This document shows, one piece after another, positions 7,490 to 15,768 of a stretch of DNA of 39,705 bases. The stretch spans positions 1 to 39,705 of the forward strand of contig CAZGAS010000007.1 in NCBI GenBank assembly GCA_964523875.1, written 5' to 3'. Position 1 is the stretch's first letter. The number at the start of each line of letters is the position of its first letter. The position numbers and the translations under genes are program-made. Under the pieces are notes generated by a model, which was not told the origin of the DNA, searched no databases, and worked only from the letters and a program-made list of their open reading frames with translations. This DNA is from JAUVHV01 sp964523875. Its GTDB lineage: Bacteria; Omnitrophota; Gorgyraeia; JABMRG01.

Positions 7490-8572
7490 ATGAGACTTTC
7501 AGATTTTGATTACAATCTTCCGCAGGACAGTATCGCGCAATTTCCCGCAAAGGAGAGGGCTGATTCCAGGCTCCTGTTATTGGGCAGGAGTAACGCGGAG
7601 ATAAGCCACCATAAGTTTAGCCAGCTTTGCACGTTTTTAAATAAAGGTGATCTTTTGGTACTCAATGATACAAAGGTATCAAAAGCCAGGCTTGTAGGCA
7701 GCAGGGTTGGATTTCAGGGGAAGATCGAGATACTGCTTATTGACAGGTTACAGGATAATATTTATGCGTGTCTGGCCAAGCCCGCCCGCAGATTTAAGAG
7801 TGGCACAAGACTGGTATTTGGCGATGGAAGGCTTGAGGCGGAGGTATTAAGCAGCGAAGGGGATTTTAAGCATATACGCTTTAATACAGATGGCGATCTT
7901 TCTATAATATTGGATAGAATAGGCCAAGTGCCTCTCCCCCCTTATATAAAAAGAGCGCCTGAAGAGCAGGACAAGCATAGATATCAGACTGTATACGCTA
8001 ATAATATAGGGGCAGTTGCTGCTCCTACAGCAGGATTACATTTTACGAAAGAACTTTTGTCGGAGATCAAGGGCAGGGGGGTAGAAATAGCCTATATTAC
8101 ATTACATGTAGGTTACGCTACGTTCAAGCCTGTGACAGAAGATGAGATCTCCATGCATAAGATGCATAAAGAATATTTCGAGATATCTAAGCCTGTAGCA
8201 GAGAAGATAAACCGGGCTAAAGATATTGGCAGAAGGGTTATTGTTGTAGGCACAACTACATGCCGCGCCCTTGAATCCGCGGCAATAAAGCGCAAAACGT
8301 CCCTTGATTTCGCGCGGGATAGACAAGTCTTGCGTAGCAAGCAGGTGAGCGCTATACGTGATACAAAGGAATGGACAGATTTGTTTATATACCCTGGTTA
8401 TGATTTTAAGGTTATTGATGGATTGTTGACAAATTTTCATTTTCCGCGCACAACATTACTTATGCTTGTGTCTGCTTTTTACGGTAAGGATAATCTCATG
8501 AAAGCATATAATGAAGCTATAAAAGAGAGGTATCGTTTTTATAGTTATGGCGATGCTATGTTAATACTTTGA
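7490..8572 (+). CDS. queA: S-adenosylmethionine:tRNA ribosyltransferase-isomerase QueA
   Basis: QueA transfers and isomerises the ribosyl part of S-adenosylmethionine onto preQ1-modified tRNA, forming epoxyqueuosine. The protein (360 residues) has the family landmarks LSDFDYNLPQDSIAQFP at the start, GAVAAPTAGLHFT near 180, HVGYATFKPV near 205 and FIYPGYDFKVIDGLLTNFHFP near the end. Between the conserved VGTTTCRALESAA and WTDLFIYPGY there are about 29 residues, where better-known QueA proteins have roughly 12. The extra part contains SLDFARDR and matches a palindromic repeat inserted in frame (see the separate repeat entry). tgt follows 22 bases downstream. Confidence 0.95.
   Translation: MRLSDFDYNLPQDSIAQFPAKERADSRLLLLGRSNAEISHHKFSQLCTFLNKGDLLVLNDTKVSKARLVGSRVGFQGKIEILLIDRLQDNIYACLAKPARRFKSGTRLVFGDGRLEAEVLSSEGDFKHIRFNTDGDLSIILDRIGQVPLPPYIKRAPEEQDKHRYQTVYANNIGAVAAPTAGLHFTKELLSEIKGRGVEIAYITLHVGYATFKPVTEDEISMHKMHKEYFEISKPVAEKINRAKDIGRRVIVVGTTTCRALESAAIKRKTSLDFARDRQVLRSKQVSAIRDTKEWTDLFIYPGYDFKVIDGLLTNFHFPRTTLLMLVSAFYGKDNLMKAYNEAIKERYRFYSYGDAMLIL
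8297..8352 (+). repeat. REP-like palindromic repeat inserted inside queA
   Basis: Two adjacent small palindromes occur inside the coding frame: TCCC (8300-8303) with GGGA (8316-8319), and CTTGC (8329-8333) with GCAAG (8337-8341) around a three-base loop. Translated, they give SLDFARDR, a peptide I recognise as a common product of REP-like palindromes read through in environmental genomes. It coincides with an insertion of roughly 17 residues relative to ordinary QueA. The frame stays open, so the gene is probably functional. Confidence 0.6.
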
Positions 8573-8594
8573 TAGCACAAGAATTAAGGAACTT

Positions 8595-9719
8595 ATGTAT
8601 AAACTCATACATAAAGATAAAGATTCACAAGCACGATTAGGTAAGATGTCTACCTCTCACGGAGAGATAAATACTCCGGATTTTATGCCTGTAGGTACTG
8701 CAGGGACTGTCAAGGCACTAACACCGGATGAGGTAACCTCATCCGGTGTACAGATTGTTCTTTCTAACGCATATCACCTATTACTCAGGCCTGGCGCTGA
8801 AATTATTAAACAGGCAGGTGGGCTTCATAATTTCATGAACTGGAATGGGCCTATCTTAACAGATAGCGGTGGATTCCAGGTTTTCTCTCTGGCACAGCTA
8901 TGCAAGATTAAAGATGATGGCGTGGAATTTCAGTCGCATATAGACGGATCCAGGCATTTTATTACACCGGAATCTATTATTGAGTTTCAGCAGATATTAG
9001 GCAGTGACATTATGATGGTTCTTGATGAGTGCGTTCCTTATCCTGCTCAGTATGATGATGTCAAACGTTCGCTTAGGCTTACTACTGATTGGGCCAGGCG
9101 TAGTAAAAATGCTTTGAACCTTAAGCCTCTGGTTGGATCCCAGAAATTGTTCGGAATTGTTCAGGGCGGAATGTATTGCGATTTGCGAAAAGAAGCGGCG
9201 GAGCGGTTAACAGAGATAGGTTTTGACGGGTATGCTTTAGGTGGTTTAAGCGTAGGTGAACCGCGCGAACTGATGTATGAGATCGTTGAATCAACGATTC
9301 CCACGCTGCCGCAGGAAACACTGCATTATCTTATGGGTGTTGGCACAGTAGAGGACATATTGGAGTCCGTAGAACGGGGTGTAGATGTATTCGATTGTGT
9401 AGTGCCGACCAGAAATGGCAGAAACGGTGTCGCGTTTACCACAACAGGCAAGATGCAGATAAGGAATGCCAGGTATAAGGATGATAACACGCCTATAGAT
9501 GAAGAATGCGCATGCCCGTGCTGCAAGGGGTATACGCGTTCTTATATACACCACCTGTTTAAGGCAAATGAAATATTGGGATTGAGACTATTGTCATTGC
9601 ATAATATAACATTTTATGCTAAACTAATGCAAAATGTTCGTCATGCAATCGGGGAAAACAGGTTTACGGAATTTAAATATGGGTTTTTATCCCGTTATAA
9701 TCTGAATATTATAAATTAG
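8595..9719 (+). CDS. tgt: Queuine tRNA-ribosyltransferase Tgt
   Basis: Tgt swaps guanine-34 of GUN-anticodon tRNAs for preQ1, feeding QueA and then QueH. The 374-residue TIM-barrel protein has the active-site DSGGFQVFSLA motif (near residue 90), the second catalytic region VFDCVVPTRNGRNG (near 265) and a C-terminal zinc site CACPCC with a downstream His (near 300-345). It sits between queA and yajC, the widespread bacterial queA-tgt-yajC-secD order. The QVFSLA form is typical of the bacterial preQ1-type enzyme. Confidence 0.97.
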   Translation: MYKLIHKDKDSQARLGKMSTSHGEINTPDFMPVGTAGTVKALTPDEVTSSGVQIVLSNAYHLLLRPGAEIIKQAGGLHNFMNWNGPILTDSGGFQVFSLAQLCKIKDDGVEFQSHIDGSRHFITPESIIEFQQILGSDIMMVLDECVPYPAQYDDVKRSLRLTTDWARRSKNALNLKPLVGSQKLFGIVQGGMYCDLRKEAAERLTEIGFDGYALGGLSVGEPRELMYEIVESTIPTLPQETLHYLMGVGTVEDILESVERGVDVFDCVVPTRNGRNGVAFTTTGKMQIRNARYKDDNTPIDEECACPCCKGYTRSYIHHLFKANEILGLRLLSLHNITFYAKLMQNVRHAIGENRFTEFKYGFLSRYNLNIIN

Positions 9720-9746
9720 GACAAAATATAAGAAAGCGAGGAAGGT

Positions 9747-10088
9747 ATGTTTGCAATAATAGCGTATGCGATGGGAGCAGCACCACAGCAGGAAGGCGCG
9801 GCGGCACCAAACCCGCTGATAAGCCTTATGCCGCTTATATTGATGTTTGTGATATTCTATTTTCTTCTTATAAGGCCTCAGCAAAAGAAGCAGAAAGACC
9901 ATAAGAAGATGCTGTCTGAATTGCAAAAGAATGACCAGGTTGTTACGTCTGGCGGTATTTACGGTACAATAGTAAATATCAAGGATAACACCTATGTGAT
10001 CAGGGTAGATGACAACGTGAAGATAGAAGTATTGAAATCAGCAGTATCCGGTGTAATAAAAAAGACAGAGAAGACAGCAAACAATTAA
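9747..10088 (+). CDS. yajC: Preprotein translocase subunit YajC
   Basis: YajC is a small single-span membrane protein that associates with SecDF at the Sec translocon. The 113-residue product has an N-terminal Ala/Pro-rich stretch, one membrane segment (about residues 24-46) ending in the hallmark FYFLLIRPQQKKQKDH, and a compact domain with ELQKNDQVVTSGGIYGTI. The gene follows tgt and precedes secDF. A ribosome binding site (AGCGAGGAAGG) lies just upstream. Confidence 0.95.
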   Translation: MFAIIAYAMGAAPQQEGAAAPNPLISLMPLILMFVIFYFLLIRPQQKKQKDHKKMLSELQKNDQVVTSGGIYGTIVNIKDNTYVIRVDDNVKIEVLKSAVSGVIKKTEKTANN

Positions 10089-10122
10089 TTGTGTAAGGAT
10101 TTCTAAAATTTTATATCAAAAC

Positions 10123-10149
10123 AAAATAGTTGCGCGAAGTGCCTATTTT
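10123..10149. repeat. 27-base hairpin, copy 1 (before secDF)
   Basis: AAAATAG and CTATTTT close a hairpin with a CGCG-containing interior. A second 27-base element at 31841-31867 has the same arms and about 22 identical positions. Here it lies between yajC and the ribosome binding site of secDF, so it may influence translation or partial termination; that is inference. Confidence 0.55.
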
Positions 10150-10175
10150 GCAATAATATAAAGGAGTTTTGTCCA

Positions 10176-12386
10176 ATGCAGAAGAATCTGAAATGGAAGA
10201 CTATATTGATTCTTGTTGTTATAGGCCTTTCAATCTGGAGCCTTTGGCCGCCACTTAGTATCAGGGATAAGGAAGGTAATATTGTACGAGAAGGCAGGAT
10301 AAACCTTGGCCTTGATTTGCAGGGAGGCATGCATCTTGTGCTCAAAGTTGATACATCAAAGCTTACAAAGAAAGAGGCGGAGGGTGCTCCTGAAAGAGCC
10401 TTAGAGATTATAAGAAACAGGGTAGACCAATTTGGGGTAAAAGAGGTTTCTATACAGCGGCAGGGTACGGATGAGATGGTGATCCAGTTGCCGGGCATTA
10501 CTGACAGGGAAAGGGCATTAGAACTTATAGGCAGAACCGCGCTTTTAGAGTTCAGGCTTGTATCTTCTGACCCTGAGAAATTAAAGCAGGCCTTATCAGG
10601 AGAGGTGGACGATAGATATGATCTTCTGGAGACAGAAGACGGCCAGAAGATTCTTGTAGAAAAAAGCGCGGAGATTACCGGTGCGGATCTTATCAACGCG
10701 TTTGTCAAATTTGACCAATCTTCTTTTAACCAGCCTACAGTATCTATAGCCTTTAATAAAGAGGGTGCTAAAAAATTCGCCAGAGTAACAGGCAGCAATG
10801 TAGGTACGCGGTTGGCAATAGTTCTTGATGGTAATGTGAAATCCGCCCCTGTTATAAAAGAGAGAATACCTAGCGGCGAGGCTGTGATCCAGGGCAGGTT
10901 TAGCCCTGATGAGGCAAATGACCTCTCTATAATATTGCGCGCCGGCGCGCTTCCGGCCCCAGTTATAATTGAAGAGGAGCGAACCGTGGGCCCTCTTCTG
11001 GGACTGGATTCAATACAATCAGGTATAAAGGCGATAGCAATAGGCGCGCTGTTGGTATGCGCTTTCATGTCAATATATTATCTTTTGGCAGGTGTTGTTT
11101 CAGTCTTTGCGCTCTTGTTAAATTTTCTTATCATTCTTGGTGTTATGGGGTATTTTCATTTTACCCTGACGCTACCGGGTATAGCGGGGCTTATATTGAC
11201 TTTGGGTATGGCGGTAGATGCTAATGTTCTTATATATGAAAGGATAAAAGAAGAGTTGCGCACTGGAAAGACTGTTCGTAGCGCGATATCTACAGGATAC
11301 AGCAAGGCCTTAAGTGCTATTATAGACTCTAACCTTACAACGCTTATTGCCGCGATACTTTTATTCCAGTTTGGTACAGGCCCGATAAGGGGCTTCGCGA
11401 TGACTCTTACAATAGGTATATTCGCGAGTCTTTTTACCGCGCTTGTTGTTACTCGTACAATATTCCAGCTTTTTGCGCTTTCACCGAATTTCAAGACACT
11501 AAAGATGCTTAATTGGATACACGATACTAAGATAGATTTTATCGGCAAGAGAAAGATATGTTATGGTATCTCGCTTGTAATAGTCATGGCTGGCCTTGTA
11601 ATATTTGGCGCACGCGGTGAAAGAAATTTTGGAGTAGATTTTACAGGTGGGACCTTACAACAGATCCAGTTTAGTAAGCCTATTGATATAGCGAGAATAA
11701 GAACTATTGTTAATGGATTAGGGCTAAAAGGGGCATCAATACAGGAGGTATCAGGGGATCGTGAAGTATTGATACGCACCTCAGAGGACGCTGATGTCAA
11801 GATCAATGATGCCTTGAAGGGTTCAATAACAGATAATAGTTTTGAGCTTATGCGTGTTGAGAGAGTGGGCCCCTCCGTAGGAAAGCTATTAAGAAAAAAT
11901 GCCATAAGAGCGCTGATTTTCGGACTTTTTGGTATACTGGCATATATCGGATTCAGATTTAAACATTGGGAATATGGCTTAGCGGGTGTAATGGCCTTGT
12001 TTCATGATGTTATAATTGTTATAGGGGCAATGGCTATTACCGGAAGAGAATTTGATCTTACTGTTGTCGCGGCTATATTAACAGTAGCAGGTTATTCTAT
12101 TAACGATACAGTAGTTATCTTTGACAGGATAAGAGAGAACATGCGCCTTCTGCGTAAGATTAAATTTACTGATCTTATTAATCTGAGCATAAACCAGACT
12201 CTTGGCAGAACTGTCTTTACTACACTTACAACACTTTTTACCGCTATCGCGCTCTTTGTATGGGGTGGAACAGTGCTTAACAATTTCGCGTTCTGCCTTA
12301 TTGTTGGTTTTCTTTCAGGTATATATTCAACAATATTTATAGCAAGCCCTCTTATCTTGTTATGGCAAAAAAGAAGACAACGTTAA
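10176..12386 (+). CDS. secDF: Fused protein translocase subunit SecDF
   Basis: SecD and SecF use the proton gradient to help pull secreted proteins across the inner membrane; here they are one 736-residue chain. The SecD half has the N-terminal membrane segment, the periplasmic box NLGLDLQGGMHLVLKVD (near residue 43), and the transmembrane motif GMAVDANVLIYERIKEE (near 345). The SecF half begins around 445, with the FGVDFTGGT box near 490 and the NDTVVIFDRIREN motif near 645. Six plus six membrane segments are expected. An AAGGAG site precedes the ATG. The fusion also occurs in some Firmicutes and other phyla; elsewhere the genes are separate. Confidence 0.96.
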   Translation: MQKNLKWKTILILVVIGLSIWSLWPPLSIRDKEGNIVREGRINLGLDLQGGMHLVLKVDTSKLTKKEAEGAPERALEIIRNRVDQFGVKEVSIQRQGTDEMVIQLPGITDRERALELIGRTALLEFRLVSSDPEKLKQALSGEVDDRYDLLETEDGQKILVEKSAEITGADLINAFVKFDQSSFNQPTVSIAFNKEGAKKFARVTGSNVGTRLAIVLDGNVKSAPVIKERIPSGEAVIQGRFSPDEANDLSIILRAGALPAPVIIEEERTVGPLLGLDSIQSGIKAIAIGALLVCAFMSIYYLLAGVVSVFALLLNFLIILGVMGYFHFTLTLPGIAGLILTLGMAVDANVLIYERIKEELRTGKTVRSAISTGYSKALSAIIDSNLTTLIAAILLFQFGTGPIRGFAMTLTIGIFASLFTALVVTRTIFQLFALSPNFKTLKMLNWIHDTKIDFIGKRKICYGISLVIVMAGLVIFGARGERNFGVDFTGGTLQQIQFSKPIDIARIRTIVNGLGLKGASIQEVSGDREVLIRTSEDADVKINDALKGSITDNSFELMRVERVGPSVGKLLRKNAIRALIFGLFGILAYIGFRFKHWEYGLAGVMALFHDVIIVIGAMAITGREFDLTVVAAILTVAGYSINDTVVIFDRIRENMRLLRKIKFTDLINLSINQTLGRTVFTTLTTLFTAIALFVWGGTVLNNFAFCLIVGFLSGIYSTIFIASPLILLWQKRRQR

Positions 12387-12424
12387 CAGGGCCGGAGTGT
12401 TTTTGACAGCGTATAAGAATATAT

Positions 12425-12560
12425 AAAACCTGCGAGGGGCCCTACTCAAGTTAAGCCCATATCAGATCTGGCCTACCTGATAGTTCTTAATAACAAGGAA
12501 CCTAAGTGAGGTTACCCTTTGTAATATTTGTTGTATGCAGGTTCCTACCCTCAGGTTTTT
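12425..12560 (+). ncRNA. Structured RNA candidate, possibly 6S-like
   Basis: The closing stem pairs AAAACCTG (12425-12432) with CAGGTTTT (12552-12559), extended by AGGG (12435-12438) with CCCT (12548-12551) across a two-base bulge. Inside are an interrupted stem TTAAG/CTTAA (12451-12455, 12486-12490) with ATCAG/CTGAT, and an eight-pair stem AGGAACCT/AGGTTCCT (12496-12503, 12539-12546). The 3' arm ends in a T-run, consistent with termination. A closing stem, an open centre and a GAACC..GGTTACC hairpin recall 6S RNA, but the length of about 136 is short and the match is by eye. SRP RNA is excluded by the lack of its GGAA tetraloop domain. A metal-sensing leader for the downstream CDF gene is an alternative. 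An upstream TTGACA (12403-12408) has no well-spaced -10. Confidence 0.45.
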
Positions 12561-12601
12561 ACAGGTTTAGTTTCCTCTTTTGCTCTTATACATATATACT
12601 T

Positions 12602-12624
12602 AGCAGTAGTCTGTCTGCTTTTTC
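12602..12624 (+). terminator. Weak hairpin with T-tail before the CDF gene
   Basis: AGCAG (12602-12606) pairs with CTGCT (12615-12619), followed by four more T residues. The stem is only five pairs, so this is a low-strength terminator candidate that could end transcripts from the RNA candidate or secDF. A TATAAT at 12636-12641 lies just after it and may be the -10 box of the CDF gene, but I see no matching -35. Confidence 0.3.
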
Positions 12625-12658
12625 GCGTTTAGAATTATAATGCTTTGAGGCCAAAATT

Positions 12659-13531
12659 ATGCCAATACGGTTTAAAAGAATCCGCGGTATTTTAATTATT
12701 GTCCTGTTGCTTAACTGGATTGTAGCAGGGGCCAAGATTATCTACGGAATGATTACGCAGTCTACAGCTATGAGCGCAGATGGGTTTCATTCATTTGCTG
12801 ATGGAGCCTCAAATATCATAGGCCTTGTAGGTATCGTAGTCGCTTCTCAGCCAAAAGATAGTGAGCACCCCTATGGCCATAAAAAATATGAGACATTCGC
12901 GGCTATAGTAATAGCGATGCTCCTTTTCATAATCTCTTTCAACCTTATAAGGGGAGGCATCGTAAGGTTTTTCCATCCTGTTGTATCCGAGGTTACTTTG
13001 ATTAGTTTTATTGTTATGGTAGCCACCCTGGTTATAAATTATATTGTTTTTGTATACGAGAAGGCTAGTGCCAAGGTATTGACAAGTGATGTGCTTGCGG
13101 CGGATGCGGAGCACACAAGAAGCGATATGTTTATATCTATATCTGTTATCGCTACTCTTGTTGCTGTTAAATTAGGTCTTCCCGTCATGGATTCTATTGT
13201 TTCAGTCTGTATTGCCTTGTTTATCGCGCATACCGGTTTTGAGATATTAAAACAATCTTCTGATGTCCTTTGTGACCGTGCGGTAATACCTGTCGCCGAT
13301 ATAAAGAGGGTTGTTCTAGAGGTTAAAGCAGTAAGGGGCTGTCATGGTATAAGAACCCGCGGCAGGCAGGATGATATACATATAGACCTTCATATTACAG
13401 TTGATACTGGTATGACAATAGGAGACGCACACACCTTAAATCATAAAATTCAAGACACTATAAAAGAGAAGATAGAGGGTGTTACTGATATAGCTATACA
13501 TATAGAACCCTCCGGAGAGCGGGTAAGATGA
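12659..13531 (+). CDS. Cation diffusion facilitator (CDF) metal exporter
   Basis: CDF proteins export divalent metals (Zn, Mn, Fe, Co) in exchange for protons. The 290-residue protein has about six membrane segments and a cytosolic C-terminal domain. The two halves of the metal site in the membrane are visible: ADGFHSFAD with His44 and Asp48, and AEHTRSDM with His151 and Asp155. A His/Asp site of this kind is often associated with zinc, but substrate cannot be assigned from sequence alone. The stop overlaps the recJ start (ATGA at 13528-13531). A folded RNA candidate lies about 100 bases upstream. Confidence 0.92.
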   Translation: MPIRFKRIRGILIIVLLLNWIVAGAKIIYGMITQSTAMSADGFHSFADGASNIIGLVGIVVASQPKDSEHPYGHKKYETFAAIVIAMLLFIISFNLIRGGIVRFFHPVVSEVTLISFIVMVATLVINYIVFVYEKASAKVLTSDVLAADAEHTRSDMFISISVIATLVAVKLGLPVMDSIVSVCIALFIAHTGFEILKQSSDVLCDRAVIPVADIKRVVLEVKAVRGCHGIRTRGRQDDIHIDLHITVDTGMTIGDAHTLNHKIQDTIKEKIEGVTDIAIHIEPSGERVR

Positions 13532-15255
13532 GAAAGACATGGCAGATAAGAGAAGAAGATTTAGCAGGCAAAAAAAGGCTATTAGATGCTATTTCTATAT
13601 CGCCTATTATTGCCCAGCTTCTTATAAATCGTGGTATAAGAACAGTCAAAGACGCGGAGTTTTTTTTAAATCCTAGCCTGCTGAACCTGCATGATCCTTT
13701 TTTAATGAAATCGATGAAGCAGGCTGTCGCGAGAATAAAGAAAGCAATAAGTAGCAAAGAGAAGATTCTTATCTATGGTGATTATGATGTGGATGGTATA
13801 TCGGCCACAGCGCTCTTATCCACTGTTCTTACGAGATTAAAAGCAGATGTTGAGACTTATATACCAAGCCGCCTTGAGGATGGTTACGGTCTTAGCGCGA
13901 AAAATATAAACTCTATACATAAAAAAGGCATAGAACTTCTTATAACAGTAGATTGCGGTATTACCGCTATTTCTGAGGTAGAGCTGCTTAACTCCCTTGG
14001 CATAGATACTATTATTACGGACCACCATACACCAGCAAAAGAGCTTCCCAACACAGATATCATTTTAAATCCTTTGCAGGATGGCTGCACCTACCCTGAT
14101 AAAAATTTAGCGGGGGTTGGTGTAGCGTTTAAGCTTGCATCCGGTTTACTGGGTAAGGATGACAATTGGTTATACGAACAGCTTGATCTTGTATGCCTTG
14201 GGACTATAGCGGATGTAGTCCCTCTTGTAGGTGAAAATAGAATACTTGTAAAGAACGGCTTAAGCGAGCTTACGCATACAAAGAAGGAGGGGCTAAAGGC
14301 CCTTATAGAGGAGTCTTATATAAAAGGCGGGGAGATAACATCTTATCATGTTGGCTACATATTAGCGCCTCGTATAAACGCTGCGGGAAGGCTTGGAAGG
14401 CCCGAGACTTCTTTGGATCTTTTACTGACAGACAAGCCAAAGAAGGCAAGCGAACTCGCTAAGATGCTCACTAAAGAGAATAAGAATCGTCAAAAGATGG
14501 AAGATGTTGTATTGCGCCAGGCTATGGCAAGGATAGAAGGTGAGATAGACTTTACGCAGCAGAGGGTCATTGTCCTTGAAGGTGATAACTGGCATAAGGG
14601 CATTATAGGTATTGTCGCTTCACGTATCGTAGACAGGTTTTATAGGCCTACTGTTATGATATCTATGGATGGTAATGAAGGCAGGGGTTCTTGCCGCTCT
14701 ATAAAGAATTTTAATCTTTTTAACGCGCTTAATGAATGTTCAGACTTTTTAAAAAGATATGGTGGCCATAAATACGCGGCAGGTTTGACCATAGACAGGG
14801 AGAGGTTGGTTGGTTTTAAAGATAGGATAAATCAGATTGCTCATGAAAATATATTACCTGAGGATTTAATCCCAAGTGTTAAGATAGACACGGAGATATC
14901 AATATCATCTCTAAACGAGGATCTGCTCGAGGAGCTTAATAGCCTTGGGCCATTTGGAATCGGCAATCCAAGGCCTGTCTTTTCATCGAGAAATCTTAGT
15001 ATAAGAAAAATGCCGCAAGTACTCAGGCGCTCTACGTTAAAGATGTGGGTTACAGACGGAAATACAACAGCGGAGGCTGTTGGTTTTAATATGGCGGATT
15101 CTTTGCCGAGCGACCCCTTAAAGCAGAGAATAGATCTTGCTTATTCCTGCGATTTAAATACCTACAAAGGTATCACGTCAATAAAGCTTCAGATAAAAGA
15201 CATGCGTGTCAAACAGCCCTCAGTTCGCAAGGTAGCCGCTACTAATCTCGCGTAA
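13528..15255 (+). CDS. recJ: Single-stranded-DNA-specific exonuclease RecJ
   Basis: RecJ degrades single-stranded DNA from the 5' end in mismatch and recombination repair. The 575-residue protein has the DHH-family catalytic motifs: IYGDYDVDGISA (Asp85, Asp87, Asp89), VDCGI near 141-145, DHH at 165-167, and the DHHA1 signature with GRGSCRS and a glycine-rich GGHKYAAG near 410-417. The length is normal for the family. It is translationally coupled to the preceding CDF gene, which is probably operon packing rather than a functional link. The palindromic repeat region and scaffold gap follow. Confidence 0.95.
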   Translation: MRKTWQIREEDLAGKKRLLDAISISPIIAQLLINRGIRTVKDAEFFLNPSLLNLHDPFLMKSMKQAVARIKKAISSKEKILIYGDYDVDGISATALLSTVLTRLKADVETYIPSRLEDGYGLSAKNINSIHKKGIELLITVDCGITAISEVELLNSLGIDTIITDHHTPAKELPNTDIILNPLQDGCTYPDKNLAGVGVAFKLASGLLGKDDNWLYEQLDLVCLGTIADVVPLVGENRILVKNGLSELTHTKKEGLKALIEESYIKGGEITSYHVGYILAPRINAAGRLGRPETSLDLLLTDKPKKASELAKMLTKENKNRQKMEDVVLRQAMARIEGEIDFTQQRVIVLEGDNWHKGIIGIVASRIVDRFYRPTVMISMDGNEGRGSCRSIKNFNLFNALNECSDFLKRYGGHKYAAGLTIDRERLVGFKDRINQIAHENILPEDLIPSVKIDTEISISSLNEDLLEELNSLGPFGIGNPRPVFSSRNLSIRKMPQVLRRSTLKMWVTDGNTTAEAVGFNMADSLPSDPLKQRIDLAYSCDLNTYKGITSIKLQIKDMRVKQPSVRKVAATNLA

Positions 15256-15414
15256 TATCACAATTCATTACTTTTGCCTCAAAATGGTTTGGCAGCAAAA
15301 TCTTTTCCCTTGCTTGGGTGATTTACGCAGGAACGTTTGCAAACCTAAAGCTAAGGTTTGCTCACTTTGTTTTGTTGCTCATTTATATAATTTAAATTAC
15401 ACGAAAAAGCCATG

Positions 15415-15525
15415 CTATCTCTCGACTTGGTTCGACTTGGTTCGACTCCGCTCACCACAAGTCGCTCACCACAAGTCGCTCGGGACTACTCGAGAGACCC
15501 TGAGCCCGTCGAAGGGTTCGCAACA
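15415..15525. repeat. REP-like palindromic repeat cluster
   Basis: The left arm has two tandem GACTTGGTTC units (15424-15443). The right arm has two tandem ACCACAAGTCGCTC units (15453-15481), which are inverse-related to the left arm. An outer pair CTCTCGA/TCGAGAG encloses both. Immediately after comes CCCTGAGCCCGTCGAAGGG (about 15498-15516), close to a palindromic motif I know to be widely scattered in environmental bacterial genomes. Such repeats commonly break short-read assemblies, matching the adjacent N gap. Confidence 0.7.
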
Positions 15526-15535
15526 AAGAGGTCCT

Positions 15536-15635
15536 NNNNNNNNNNNNNNNNNNNNNNNNNNNNNNNNNNNNNNNNNNNNNNNNNNNNNNNNNNNNNNNNN
15601 NNNNNNNNNNNNNNNNNNNNNNNNNNNNNNNNNNN
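15536..15635. other. Assembly gap (100 N)
   Basis: Exactly 100 unknown bases form a placeholder of the kind scaffolding programs insert. The flanks are repeat on the left and unique sequence on the right. Any reading frame crossing it is meaningless. Confidence 0.99.
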
Positions 15636-15679
15636 GTCCCTAATAACCACTACTGGTGCTGCCTACTTAAGGAAAGTCT

Positions 15680-15708
15680 TTGACAAAAAAGCCTATATAA
15701 TATATTAT
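15680..15708 (+). promoter_or_regulatory. Sigma-70-type promoter of mscS-otsA-otsB
   Basis: A perfect TTGACA (15680-15685) is followed, 17 bases later, by TATTAT (15703-15708), which differs from consensus at one base. The surroundings are very A/T-rich. A leader of about 55 bases ends in AAGGAGG (15759-15765). Several overlapping TATA-like hexamers make the exact -10 uncertain. Confidence 0.65.
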
Positions 15709-15768
15709 ATTATACTAATACTTAAATATACACTATGCCTTGAATAATACGCATTAATAAGGAGGTCG

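Larger units (their letters stand above)
15256..15768. other. Gene-free stretch with repeats, scaffold gap and promoter
   Basis: No credible gene lies in this 513-base region. The left part (15256-15414) is A/T-rich and unremarkable. It is followed by a palindromic repeat cluster (15415-15525), an artificial run of exactly 100 N (15536-15635), and a sigma-70-type promoter with a short leader for mscS. The real gap length is unknown, so missing sequence could contain more repeats or a small gene. Confidence 0.85.

Noticed and set aside
9597..9626. Promoter-like TTGCAT and TAAACT inside the 3' end of tgt
   Set aside because: The match is weak and lies within coding sequence; yajC is plausibly cotranscribed with tgt.
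10103..11068. Long antisense frame (321 codons) opposite secDF
   Set aside because: It mirrors the secDF codons, has no family resemblance and no ribosome binding site; secDF is unambiguous.
12425..12560. NiCo or yybP-ykoY (Mn) riboswitch, or SRP RNA
   Set aside because: The conserved bases of those classes as I know them are not found; only a general folded RNA can be supported.
15424..15481. Possible mini CRISPR from repeated GACTTGG and ACCACAAGTC units
   Set aside because: There are only two adjacent units per arm, no spacers of regular length, and the arms are inverse to each other; a palindromic repeat fits better.
15284..15747. Frames running through the N gap
   Set aside because: They include unknown residues and repeat sequence; no protein can be supported.
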